From positions 3,075,558 to 3,139,557 of the forward strand of contig CP102060.1 of the NCBI GenBank assembly GCA_024579835.1: a stretch of 64,000 nucleotides of DNA, in the 5' to 3' direction. Of this stretch, positions 51,587 through 60,060 are shown piece after piece. A model generated the notes under the pieces. It saw nothing but the letters and a program-made list of their open reading frames with translations, was not told where the DNA came from and ran no database searches. The position numbers and the translations under genes are program-made. Numbering within the stretch: position 1 is the stretch's first letter; each line of letters begins with the position of its first letter. The DNA is from Clostridiaceae bacterium HFYG-1003. Its GTDB lineage: Bacteria > Bacillota > Clostridia > Clostridiales > Clostridiaceae.

Positions 51587-54500
51587 ATGAAGAAAAATCT
51601 ATTCAAACGAATCTTGTCGACCGTCCTTGCACTCAGTATCGTGGTACCGGGGGGTGCCATCACTGCACGTGCAGAATCCACCAATCCAACTCCGAAAAGC
51701 CCTGAAAAAGTTCAGGCAGCGGATCGTATCAGCAAACTGGCTGAGAAGTATCGCAGGGATGAGCTTGATCGGGAGAAGCCAGAAAAAGTTGATCCCAATG
51801 AAGAACTGCGTGTCATCGTAGAATTCGCTACTCAGCCGAACAAGGTCTCATTATTCAAATCAGGCACCAGTTCACTGAGCAAAATCGCTGCGGAACAGTC
51901 CACCTTCTTCAAGGCAGTTTCCAGCAAGGGAATTGAGTTCAAGAAATTAGATACGTTCCGTCAGGTGTTCAACGGAGCCAGTGCCAAAGTATTGCGTAAA
52001 GACATGGAAACCCTCAAGTCCCTTCCGGGCGTTGTGGATGTCTATGTATCCCATGAATACTCCAGACCGGAGCCATTCATGACCAAGTCTGTCGGCGCGG
52101 TGAACGCACCGTATGCCTGGGACCTGGATTATACAGGTGAGGGTCTTGTTGTCGGAGTCATCGACTCCGGATTTGACACCTCCCATCCGGATTTTGTTCT
52201 CTCGAATCCTGACAAGGCTAAAATCAAGGAGAACAGCGCCGTATTAATGAATCTGAAAGGCAGATACGTTAGTGATAAGTTCCCTTATGCCTACAACTAC
52301 TATGACCAGAACAATACAATCTACGAGTATGGCGAAAGCCACGGTCAGCATGTAGCAGGAACCATCGGTGCCAACGGCGAGATCAAGGGCGTTGCCCCTG
52401 AAGCTCAGCTGCTAGCCCTGAGAGTTTTCTCCAATGACCCGCTCCTCTCCACCACCTTTGATGATATCTACATCAAGGCTATGGAAGACGGCGTCATGCT
52501 TGGAGCAGATGCCTTCAACCTGTCCCTGGGAGCAGCCAACGGCTTCACCACCTGGACTGAAAGCGCTCTGGACAAGGCTGTAGTCAATGCCAGAAATTCA
52601 GGCGTTGTAGTAGCCATCGCTGCGGGAAATGACCGCAACATGACGGAGGGCACCGGCCGCACCGCGGCTTCCTGGATTCCTGACCAGGGTCTGATGTCAA
52701 CTCCTGCTGTTACCCGGGAAAGCTTTGTAGTAGCCGCAACCGACAAAACACCCCAGAAGTGGGAAGAAACCTTTGCTGAGTACACCAGCACTGCCGGTGC
52801 TCAGAAGAAGACGATACTGCCCGCTGAACTTAGCCCACATCCAGTGGATGTGTTCGGTGATACGGAAATGGACTTTGCCATTGCCGGCTACGGTTCGCCC
52901 GCAGAGTACGCATCAGCTAATGTGGCAGGCAAGGTTGCCGTAGTCTCCAGAGGCGGCGGTACACCGAACTTCATTGACAAGCTGGCGAACGCTCAGGCGG
53001 CCGGTGCGGTCGCTCTGATCATCTATAACCATTCCGATGGAGACTTGATCAGCATGGCCGGCGGCGAAAATGCCACCATCCCCTACCTGTTTGCCGATAA
53101 GGCAACGGGTGCCGACTTAGTCGCTCTGGCAGCGAAAAAGATCAAGTTCTCCGCTACTCCGGTAGAGACGCCCACCATTCAGATGGCTTCCTTCTCCACC
53201 TGGGGTCCCACCAATGATCTGCGCCTGAAGCCGGAAATTTCCGCCCCGGGTCAGTCCATTAATTCCACACAGAATGATGGCACCTATGGTCTGATGTCCG
53301 GTACCTCCATGGCTACGCCGCACGTTGCCGGCGGATCTGCCGTGGTCAAAGGCTACATCAACAGCAGCGAAGCGTTCAAGGATCTTTCCAAGCTGGATAA
53401 ATCCTCACTCACCAAGAACCTGATGATGAACTCCGCAAAAGTTCTGTTCTTTGGCGGTGCTGCCCGCAGCCCGAGAGTACAGGGAGCCGGTCTGATGGAC
53501 CTGGAAAATGCGGTGGAAACCAGAACACTGGCATACCACCCGACCACCAAAGAAGCAAAAATCGAACTCAAGGAAGTTCCGAACAAAGCGTTTGACCTGA
53601 ACCTGACGGTTGAGAACTTTGGCCAGGACGAACTGTCCTACACATCGAAAGTATATGTCATCACCGATGATATCGAGGATGGTTCCTACACCGAACTGTC
53701 CAGAGAAGTCAAAGCAACCGTGACTGGAACCAAGGAATTCTCCCTGGCCGGCGGCGCGAAGAAAGCAGTCAATCTGCATGTTGATTTCTCCGAGGATGCC
53801 ATCGAAACCGAGCAGTTTATCGAAGGGTTTGTTGTCATGACCGACAACAACGGCAGAACCACCACCGTTCCCTTCATGGGCTTCTACGGAGACTGGAACA
53901 AGCCGCAGATCCTGGATAACTTCTATCCCTATCCGGCCGAAGATCCGGATGGACCATCCTTCTTCGAATCCTCCGCACTGTTTGGATATTCCGAAGTTCA
54001 GGATGACTACTTCCTGCATAAGAATAACCGCATCGAACTCAATCCCGGCACTTTCGCCTCCACTTTGCTGGGAACCGGCGATGTCAGCCCGCAGCTGAGC
54101 TTCCTGCGCAACGCAGAGAAATTCAGCTTCTCGATCCTTGATGAGAACAAGGCTCCGATCTTCAAGATCGGTTCAACCACCTTCGTCAACAAGGTTGCCC
54201 TGCTGTATCGTCCAGGATTTGTCCCCTACACAAACCTGGCTGAAGGCGAGTGGAACGGCAAACTCCAGGATGGCTACATCCCGGAAGGAAAATACTTCTA
54301 CGAGATGAGAGGTACCATCAACTACGAAAAGGCTGTTGACCAGGTGAAGCTGGTTCCGATTCTGGTTGATTACAGCGCACCGGTTGTCAAGAATGTCAAA
54401 CTGGAAGGCGACACACTGACCTTTGAAGCCACCGATGGTCCAGAAGATCGCGGTGTCGGAGTAGCTCAGTTCATCGTTTCCAATTCCCAGACTGACAACA

Positions 54501-56170
54501 GCAAGGATATTGAAGTCGAAAAAACCGATGACAACAAATATTCCGTAGATGTTGCCGCACTGCGTGGCGATGAAGTGTTCGAACTCTACATTTATGCCTA
54601 TGACAATCTGCTGAATGAAGGAGTCACAACCGTTAAGACTCAGGATTATCCCCAGGAAGAATATTCTCCGTTCATGCTCTGGCTTGAACCTGCTGAAATT
54701 TCTGAAACAACAGATGTCCATGTTACCGCATACGTACTGGATGTTCAGTACATGGATACGATCCAGCTGATCACTGAGTCCAAGACTTACGATCAGGTCG
54801 GTGAATTCGTAGAAAACGGTCCGGTTCCGAATCCCAATGATCCGGAAGCACCTCCAATTTACGTTGGACCGCACTGGAAAATTGATACCACCATCCAGAT
54901 GGATCCCGGTTTCCGCTCCCTGAAGCTCCTTGTCAGAGCTAAGGATGGCACCGAAGACTCCTTAATCCGCTGGATCTATGTTGATAACGGAGCGCCTGAA
55001 CTGGATGTCCAGGTACAGGATCGCGACGCTGCTTCCGACAAGGCAGTTCTTGATGTCACCATGAGTGACGAACTCCCCTTCCTGCGTTTGAAGCTCAACA
55101 ATGAAGAAATCTTCACCTATGACGGATTTAACCAGAAGATTGAAAAAGTTACCAAGACCATGTCCCATGAAGTTGCTCTGAAAGTGGGCGTCAATACGTT
55201 CAATTTCGTAGTGGAAGATGCTCTCGGACACAAGACCGAGAAAACGGTCGAGGTCGTCCGTGAGGAAAAAGTTGAAAACGCGGTTCGCATCGAAGGCGAT
55301 ACCCGTTATCTGACCTCCATCGAAGTCAGCAAGAAAGCTTTTGACCGCGCAGACTGGGTTATCCTGGTCAGCGGTGAATCCGCAACCGACTCTCTGCTGG
55401 CCGGACCTCTGTCCATTCGCCTGCAGGCTCCGGTTCTGCTGACTGGAAAAGCTGGTCTGACCAATGCCCTGACAGCTGAAATCAAGCGCCTTGGTGCAAC
55501 CAATGCCATGATCATCGGCGGAGACCTCGTGGTTTCTCAGGCAACGGAAGAAGCAGTTAAGGCTCTCGGTCTGGATGTGGAACGCCTCGGCGGAGCCACC
55601 CGTTATGAAACTTCTGTGAAGGTTGACCGGAAAGTCCGCGATATCTCCAGAGTGACAGACAAGGCCGTCATCGCCAATGGATCCACCGTTTTCGACGCAC
55701 TCACCATGGGTGCAGCCGCCGGCAAGATGGGCGTTGGTATCCTTCTGAATGACGGAAAATCCAATGCCATGATCGAAGCTTCCCTGGAAGGCGTCAAATC
55801 CGCCATCCTTCTGGGAGGAACGAAAGTCGAGACAACTGCGGCTGAAGATGATCTGAAGGCAAAGGGCATCACGGTTGAACGTGTAGCAGGAGCTACCCGC
55901 TACGCAACGGCTGTTGCCATTGCCAATAAGTTCTATGCTGACCCGACCAGCGTCATCGTGACCAATGGCCTCAAGCCCTACGATGCCCTGTCAGCAGCCG
56001 GCCTCAGCAACAAGTACAACGCTCCGCTCCTGATCACTCCTGCAGATGAACTGAACGCTGAAACCAAGGCATACATTGAATCGGTCAATCCGAACAAAGC
56101 GTATGTTCTGGGCGGCAATCTGGCCATCACAGAAGCAGTCAGAGCAGAAATCGAACTGCTACTGAACTAA
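51587..56170 (+). CDS. Secreted subtilisin-like protease with PA domain and CWB2 cell-wall-binding repeats
   Basis: A 1527-residue surface protease. A signal peptide (to about 27, ending ITARA) precedes an I9-like propeptide and a peptidase S8 domain with Asp193 (GVIDSGFD), His252 (SHGQHVAGT) and Ser574 (GTSMATPHVAG). A PA domain (about 445-520, AQAAGAVALIIYNH) sits between His and Ser. Beta-rich repeats of the C5a-peptidase/lactocepin kind follow, and three CWB2 repeats (about 1229-1527, RIEGDTRYLTS, RLGGATRYETS, RVAGATRYATA) should hold it to the wall polymer. ATG 51587 is 5 nt after AAGGAG; 51584 is also possible. The in-frame region upstream of it is not coding. Confidence 0.95.
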   Translation: MKKNLFKRILSTVLALSIVVPGGAITARAESTNPTPKSPEKVQAADRISKLAEKYRRDELDREKPEKVDPNEELRVIVEFATQPNKVSLFKSGTSSLSKIAAEQSTFFKAVSSKGIEFKKLDTFRQVFNGASAKVLRKDMETLKSLPGVVDVYVSHEYSRPEPFMTKSVGAVNAPYAWDLDYTGEGLVVGVIDSGFDTSHPDFVLSNPDKAKIKENSAVLMNLKGRYVSDKFPYAYNYYDQNNTIYEYGESHGQHVAGTIGANGEIKGVAPEAQLLALRVFSNDPLLSTTFDDIYIKAMEDGVMLGADAFNLSLGAANGFTTWTESALDKAVVNARNSGVVVAIAAGNDRNMTEGTGRTAASWIPDQGLMSTPAVTRESFVVAATDKTPQKWEETFAEYTSTAGAQKKTILPAELSPHPVDVFGDTEMDFAIAGYGSPAEYASANVAGKVAVVSRGGGTPNFIDKLANAQAAGAVALIIYNHSDGDLISMAGGENATIPYLFADKATGADLVALAAKKIKFSATPVETPTIQMASFSTWGPTNDLRLKPEISAPGQSINSTQNDGTYGLMSGTSMATPHVAGGSAVVKGYINSSEAFKDLSKLDKSSLTKNLMMNSAKVLFFGGAARSPRVQGAGLMDLENAVETRTLAYHPTTKEAKIELKEVPNKAFDLNLTVENFGQDELSYTSKVYVITDDIEDGSYTELSREVKATVTGTKEFSLAGGAKKAVNLHVDFSEDAIETEQFIEGFVVMTDNNGRTTTVPFMGFYGDWNKPQILDNFYPYPAEDPDGPSFFESSALFGYSEVQDDYFLHKNNRIELNPGTFASTLLGTGDVSPQLSFLRNAEKFSFSILDENKAPIFKIGSTTFVNKVALLYRPGFVPYTNLAEGEWNGKLQDGYIPEGKYFYEMRGTINYEKAVDQVKLVPILVDYSAPVVKNVKLEGDTLTFEATDGPEDRGVGVAQFIVSNSQTDNSKDIEVEKTDDNKYSVDVAALRGDEVFELYIYAYDNLLNEGVTTVKTQDYPQEEYSPFMLWLEPAEISETTDVHVTAYVLDVQYMDTIQLITESKTYDQVGEFVENGPVPNPNDPEAPPIYVGPHWKIDTTIQMDPGFRSLKLLVRAKDGTEDSLIRWIYVDNGAPELDVQVQDRDAASDKAVLDVTMSDELPFLRLKLNNEEIFTYDGFNQKIEKVTKTMSHEVALKVGVNTFNFVVEDALGHKTEKTVEVVREEKVENAVRIEGDTRYLTSIEVSKKAFDRADWVILVSGESATDSLLAGPLSIRLQAPVLLTGKAGLTNALTAEIKRLGATNAMIIGGDLVVSQATEEAVKALGLDVERLGGATRYETSVKVDRKVRDISRVTDKAVIANGSTVFDALTMGAAAGKMGVGILLNDGKSNAMIEASLEGVKSAILLGGTKVETTAAEDDLKAKGITVERVAGATRYATAVAIANKFYADPTSVIVTNGLKPYDALSAAGLSNKYNAPLLITPADELNAETKAYIESVNPNKAYVLGGNLAITEAVRAEIELLLN

Positions 56171-56181
56171 CTAAACATCTT

Positions 56182-56216
56182 AAAGGACCCGGAAGCATCG
56201 CTTCCGGGCCTTTTTC
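56182..56216 (+). terminator. Terminator after the subtilase gene
   Basis: GGACCCGGAAG pairs with CTTCCGGGCC around CATCG (one bulge), then TTTTT. Confidence 0.9.
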
Positions 56217-56300
56217 ATGAAGGGGAGCAACTGAACTAACTGGTCAATTTTTGAACCGTTTCGGAAGCTTCACAGCAACAGATAGTGATTTTCGATCCGC

Positions 56301-56328
56301 TTGACAAATCAGAGTAACATGGTATACT
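56301..56328 (+). promoter_or_regulatory. Promoter of the tRNA-Cys-like gene
   Basis: TTGACA (56301-56306) and TATACT (56323-56328) are 16 bp apart, ending 20 bp before the tRNA-like sequence. Confidence 0.75.
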
Positions 56329-56348
56329 TTCTTGGTGAGGCAAATTAT

Positions 56349-56424
56349 GGCGCCATAGCCAAGTAGTAAGGCAGAAGCCCGCAAGGCTTCCATACTCCGT
56401 GTGCAATTCCGGATGGCGCCTCCA
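56349..56424 (+). tRNA. Aberrant tRNA-Cys-like gene (degenerate anticodon loop and elbow)
   Basis: The 76-base gene has the same acceptor stem (GGCGCCA/TGGCGCC), T discriminator and CCA as the normal tRNA-Cys at 50169. The anticodon arm is GAAGC-CCGCAAG-GCTTC: GCA is kept, but U33 is C, and C32 can pair with G38, which would shrink the loop to five bases. In the D loop AAGTGGTAA has become AAGTAGTAA (G18 to A). The T loop TTCAAAT is replaced by about GTGCAATT with a short stem TCCG/CGGA. Its own promoter and terminator surround it. It may be a pseudogene or a tRNA-like RNA without a decoding role. Confidence 0.75.
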
Positions 56425-56447
56425 TAAACCCTGATACCGACCAGTTA

Positions 56448-56497
56448 AAATAGCCTGGGAAGACAAATCGAAGCGATTTATCTTCCCAGGCTATTTC
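56448..56497. terminator. Strong hairpin after the tRNA-Cys-like gene
   Basis: A 23-bp stem with one mismatch: left arm 56448-56470, loop AAG, right arm 56474-56496 ending GGCTATTT. It can also end transcripts coming from the minus strand. Confidence 0.85.
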
Positions 56498-56600
56498 TAT
56501 GAAACTTCCAGCTCAGAATGTTCATGATATTAAGGATAGTGTGGTTCGGATAACCCTAGTTAACCGATTGGACTTAAATGTGAAGGTGAATGATATTTGA

Positions 56601-57563
56601 TTATTCAACAATCACTTTATCAATAATGTTGATCACAATTAGACTAAGCAATAAACCACCAATTAAATCGATGAAATAATGCCAACCAGATCCTACTGCT
56701 ACAATTACAATGTATCCCAAAAAAAGAAAATAAATCTTATTCAGGATGGGGAAATTTTTCTTGGCCATTGATAGAAAAAAGAAACTATTAGCTATATGTA
56801 GACTTGGCATTGCTGCCGGTGCATTCGAAAAGTAACCTACTGGAGGTATACCTGTTGATTTTAGCGAAAGATAAAGCGAATACATGTGTCCTTGGTATAC
56901 TGAGAATGAAGATAATGTAGGCTTCTTAAGGATAAAGGGTCCAATAGCAGGTGCAATCCAATATGAGAATGAGCCTAATAGTAAAATAAGACAAGTACCT
57001 ACTACAACCTTTCTGAAGTTTATAAATGAATCGAAAGATAAATGGATTATAAAAGATAAGAAAAACATTAACACAAATAATCCGTGATATAAGGCTGGAC
57101 CAGTTGTATTTAGGTGAAGCAGTACACTTAATGATTCAAGAGTGCTAGCTATAGGTACTAAACTATCTATCTTTGCATACAAATTGTCAAACAAGACTGG
57201 ATTTACTAGTGGCATCCAAGCCTTGAAATTAAAATGAAGTATTACTGTAACGAATATTAGAGGGATGTAACCTAAAATAATTAAGAGATCCCCCCTTTTA
57301 TATTTAGTTGGTTTTTTCAGGAGATGTCTTAATACTATAATAAGGATTTGTATCATTAATGCATATATGAGCGGTAATAGATAATGATAAAATAATAAAC
57401 CTATGCTTTGTTTATCAGGTAGTATTATCGGGAGTTGCCAAATCTTGATTCCAATGATCCAGCTAAATATTGCTCCAGTTATGAATGTAATTTCGAAATT
57501 TTTTTGTAATTTTTTTTTAATATTGCCTAAATGGACAAATTTGCAAATAATCTCTTCCAACAA
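56601..57563 (-). CDS. PAP2-like integral membrane protein (Aur1/IpcS-like)
   Basis: A 320-residue membrane protein with about eight to nine hydrophobic helices. The C-terminal part has the PAP2 pattern: AAMPSLHIANSFFF (phosphatase motif with Ser-His) and GSGWHYFIDLIGG (last motif with His and Asp). PAP2 proteins hydrolyse or transfer lipid phosphates. The gene is clearly AT-rich compared with its neighbours, which suggests transfer from another source. Start is TTG at 57563, with AGGGGTGAT before it. Its immediate neighbours are the tRNA-like gene and an insertion sequence, so no functional partner is visible. Confidence 0.82.
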   Translation of the reverse strand: MLEEIICKFVHLGNIKKKLQKNFEITFITGAIFSWIIGIKIWQLPIILPDKQSIGLLFYHYLLPLIYALMIQILIIVLRHLLKKPTKYKRGDLLIILGYIPLIFVTVILHFNFKAWMPLVNPVLFDNLYAKIDSLVPIASTLESLSVLLHLNTTGPALYHGLFVLMFFLSFIIHLSFDSFINFRKVVVGTCLILLLGSFSYWIAPAIGPFILKKPTLSSFSVYQGHMYSLYLSLKSTGIPPVGYFSNAPAAMPSLHIANSFFFLSMAKKNFPILNKIYFLFLGYIVIVAVGSGWHYFIDLIGGLLLSLIVINIIDKVIVE

Positions 57564-57800
57564 TAATCACCCCTTCTATTAGTACAACATCGCTCATCAG
57601 AAATAAAAAAAGATGAAATGCTTACGTTTATGTTATTTCCCGTTAATTGTTCAATGTATAAGATAATTGAGAATACTTCAGAAACCGATTATTTATTTTG
57701 TGCGCAATTAAATTGTTTCATGAATTTGCTTTGCCTAAATGATAGGCTTTGACGTCATTCAGATTCAAGTCAGCACTTTAGTTTCGAACAAACCATAAAT
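57564..57800. other. AT-rich spacer between PAP2-like gene and the IS
   Basis: No gene is seen. The last six bases, ATAAAT (57795-57800), are the left copy of the IS target duplication. Confidence 0.6.
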
Positions 57801-57830
57801 TCTGAGTTTTACAGAGTTTTATACTAGAAA

Positions 57831-59621
57831 CTATTCCTTAACGACCAATTGATTTTTACGTGGACGTCCGCGCTTACCCTTGTTCGTCTTTTTCACCACG
57901 TAGTCCGGGGCGCATCCCTCAGGGATCTCAAAGCCAAGAGCCTCGCATATGTCCACCTGCTTCCCCACAAATGGGGTAATGTACGCCTTCGTGTTGGGGT
58001 GCTCGATATAGCGAATCGGCCTCATCTCGTTTAACACATCCGCTACCGAATGAAACTGTTCGCCCAGCTTTGTTTTGCGGACATGGCTTAGGTAACAGCC
58101 CATGATCTGGGCAACAAAGAGAATAAAGGAACGACCAATTTTTCCAGTTTCCGTTGATGTACGCTGGCGGTCGGCTCCCAGGACCCCTTTCATCAGGGCA
58201 AAATACTTCTCCTGTTCATCCCGCAGCCTGTAATGCCGGTTAGCACTCAACGCATCCATGTCCAAACCATGGGTCGTGTTGGCAAAGAAACCTGCTTCTC
58301 GCCGACACCGGATGACCTTGGTCTCATCCAGGCTGAAGTCCTCCAGGATTCGAGTTTTCGCATTATACTTCAACCGATAAAACCGGTAGACCTGTTTCAG
58401 CGTTTCATCATCATCCAAGGGGATTTGGTTAACAAGGGACGCTTCCAAGGCTTCTTTTTGAGCTGCCAGAGCAATGTCCAGATCCGTCAGTTCATTGCCT
58501 CGGCGGATGGGATCAAAGTACAGGTTCAGTTTCAGATTATCTGCTTTCTTAAGGTTGTCACGCTGCCCTTCGATCTGGTAATCCATATCTTTCTGCAGAT
58601 AGTAGATCCGTTCCTCCGGATCCACTTGCATACCCTCCGGGTGGTGGCCGAAGTTTCCGAATTCATCGATCAACTGACGAACGTGTTTCTGGCCGGTTTT
58701 GGTTCCCATGATCATGCGTTGCTGCTGGTCGATGTATAGTTCCAGATTGCGGATCGATTCATACCCCCGGTCAGTGATCAGGATAATTCGTTTCATGCCA
58801 GCCTGTTTCAAATCCTTCAGGATCACGGCCAGGCTTCGGGAGTCAGGGGTGTTTCCGGCAAAGCTTCGATAATAGACTGGCATGTGGCCATCCAGGGTGT
58901 AGACTACTACTTCCAGGGTCTGTGGAAGGGGCAGTTGTTCTTTGTTCCGCCCGTAATGGATATCCGCCAGCGAGTGTCCGTAGCTGGAACAGCTTGTGGA
59001 ATCGACGGCACACAGCTCATTGTCGTGGAGTCGGCGTGCCCGCAGACGCAAGAACGCCATGCGATCCTGCTCTGTAATGGACTGGGTAAACCTGGTAATA
59101 TACGGAGAAGAGAGTGGCTTTGCCCAGGGGGTCTTGGCTATGCGCTGCCAGGAAGCCAGCTGGTTATAGGTCTCTCGTCCACAAAGAAGATAGAGGGCCA
59201 ATGTCATGAGGGTATCAACTTTTTCCTTGTCCCCATCAAATGTGCTCATTAGGTCGAATCTCAGGCCGGTCTGTTCCGCAATCTTCTCCAACAGCCATAT
59301 GTCGCCATAGAGCCGGTTCTCATCCTGACTTTCAATAACCGGCCTTCCCGCCTTCCGTCGTCCTGACAGTTTGTCAATTTCACTTAGATCCCATCCTTCC
59401 GGGAAGATGAGTTTACCTCGTTCCTCAATAGACTCCAGAAGATAATTCTTTCCCGGAATAAACTTAAGATCATCTGTTACCGTCCCCCAATAAACGTGAC
59501 GGTATTCCCGTTTTCCGGTCTTTGGGTTCACTCTGGCCGGCTGTGTACTGGCATAGTGGTATCCATTATTGTGATGAATCGATACCCGGTAAGGGCTGTT
59601 AGAATCCGTGGGACGAGCCAT
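57831..59621 (-). CDS. IS1634-like DDE transposase
   Basis: A 596-residue DDE transposase of the IS4 superfamily. Catalytic candidates are the Asp in LCAVDSTSCSSYG, the Asp in ILITDRGYESIRN and the Glu in RLRDEQEKYFALMKG, which has the Y-(2)-R-(3)-E-(6)-K-like layout of the group. The N-terminal 100 residues form a DNA-binding region and the C-terminus is basic (KGKRGRPRKN), probably an AT-hook-like tail. ATG lies 6 nt after GGAGGGG on the minus strand. The stop codon is at the inner edge of the left inverted repeat. Confidence 0.95.
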   Translation of the reverse strand: MARPTDSNSPYRVSIHHNNGYHYASTQPARVNPKTGKREYRHVYWGTVTDDLKFIPGKNYLLESIEERGKLIFPEGWDLSEIDKLSGRRKAGRPVIESQDENRLYGDIWLLEKIAEQTGLRFDLMSTFDGDKEKVDTLMTLALYLLCGRETYNQLASWQRIAKTPWAKPLSSPYITRFTQSITEQDRMAFLRLRARRLHDNELCAVDSTSCSSYGHSLADIHYGRNKEQLPLPQTLEVVVYTLDGHMPVYYRSFAGNTPDSRSLAVILKDLKQAGMKRIILITDRGYESIRNLELYIDQQQRMIMGTKTGQKHVRQLIDEFGNFGHHPEGMQVDPEERIYYLQKDMDYQIEGQRDNLKKADNLKLNLYFDPIRRGNELTDLDIALAAQKEALEASLVNQIPLDDDETLKQVYRFYRLKYNAKTRILEDFSLDETKVIRCRREAGFFANTTHGLDMDALSANRHYRLRDEQEKYFALMKGVLGADRQRTSTETGKIGRSFILFVAQIMGCYLSHVRKTKLGEQFHSVADVLNEMRPIRYIEHPNTKAYITPFVGKQVDICEALGFEIPEGCAPDYVVKKTNKGKRGRPRKNQLVVKE

Positions 59622-59676
59622 TGTTATCCCCTCCTATTTTTAGTATAATTATACTAAAAATAGGAGGGGATAACAA
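59621..59676. promoter_or_regulatory. 56-bp perfect palindrome: symmetric promoter and RBS-occluding hairpin
   Basis: 28 bp starting TTGTTATCCCCTCC are followed directly by their exact reverse complement. Each strand reads TTGTTA, 17 bp, TATAAT, the two TATAATs overlapping at the centre (59644-59649 plus, 59648-59653 minus). Each arm also holds GGAGGGG before an ATG. Transcripts starting inside have a free ribosome binding site; read-through transcripts would fold it away. Confidence 0.85.
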
Positions 59677-59677
59677 G

Positions 59678-59761
59678 ATGGAAAGGACTGATTTTCTCAG
59701 ACATTACAATGGTTTCAGGAGTTTGCAGATCGTTACTAGTATAATTGTTTGCAAAACTTAG
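59678..59761 (+). CDS. Possible 27-residue mini-ORF divergent to the transposase
   Basis: ATG at 59678 is 8 nt after GGAGGGG, the mirror copy of the transposase ribosome binding site. The frame has 27 codons (MERTDFLRHYNG ... IIVCKT) and stops with TAG on the second-last base of the IS. It has no known domain. It may be only a by-product of the palindrome; translation is unproven. Confidence 0.35.
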   Translation: MERTDFLRHYNGFRSLQIVTSIIVCKT

Positions 59762-59768
59762 AATAAAT

Positions 59769-60060
59769 GCAGTTCTTATAGGGAATCTTCCTGATGGTTA
59801 TTTCTTACCAGTCCTGAAATGTACTCTCATTTGTTCTTGAGATATTGGTTATATTAGTCATGAGAAAAGGACCAGATAAGTAATTAAGAATGATTTGATC
59901 TTTCTCCTCAGAACTCCATTTGATTAGAACAAAAGCTCTCTTTGCGATCAACAGTGATTTTCTCTAAAATGTAGATCTCGTAGAGAGCATACCAGGAGAG
60001 GTTCACTCAAAGGATTTTTTGATTTTCATATGAAATTGTCTGAAGTAGGGGAGTGGTGTA
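59769..60060. other. Intergenic region after the IS
   Basis: AT-rich sequence with no gene or RNA that I recognise. It was joined to the 57564-57800 segment before the IS inserted. Confidence 0.4.

Larger units (their letters stand above)
57801..59762 (-). mobile_element. Intact IS1634-like (IS4 superfamily) insertion sequence
   Basis: A 1962-bp element. The ends are imperfect 31-bp inverted repeats (57801-57831 and 59732-59762, about 24 of 31 matching; TCTGAGTTTTAC versus TCTAAGTTTTGC inward). Both ends are flanked by a perfect 6-bp direct repeat, ATAAAT (57795-57800 and 59763-59768), the target duplication. It encodes one transposase and has a 56-bp palindrome in front of it. Intact ends, duplication and reading frame point to a recent insertion. 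Confidence 0.93.
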
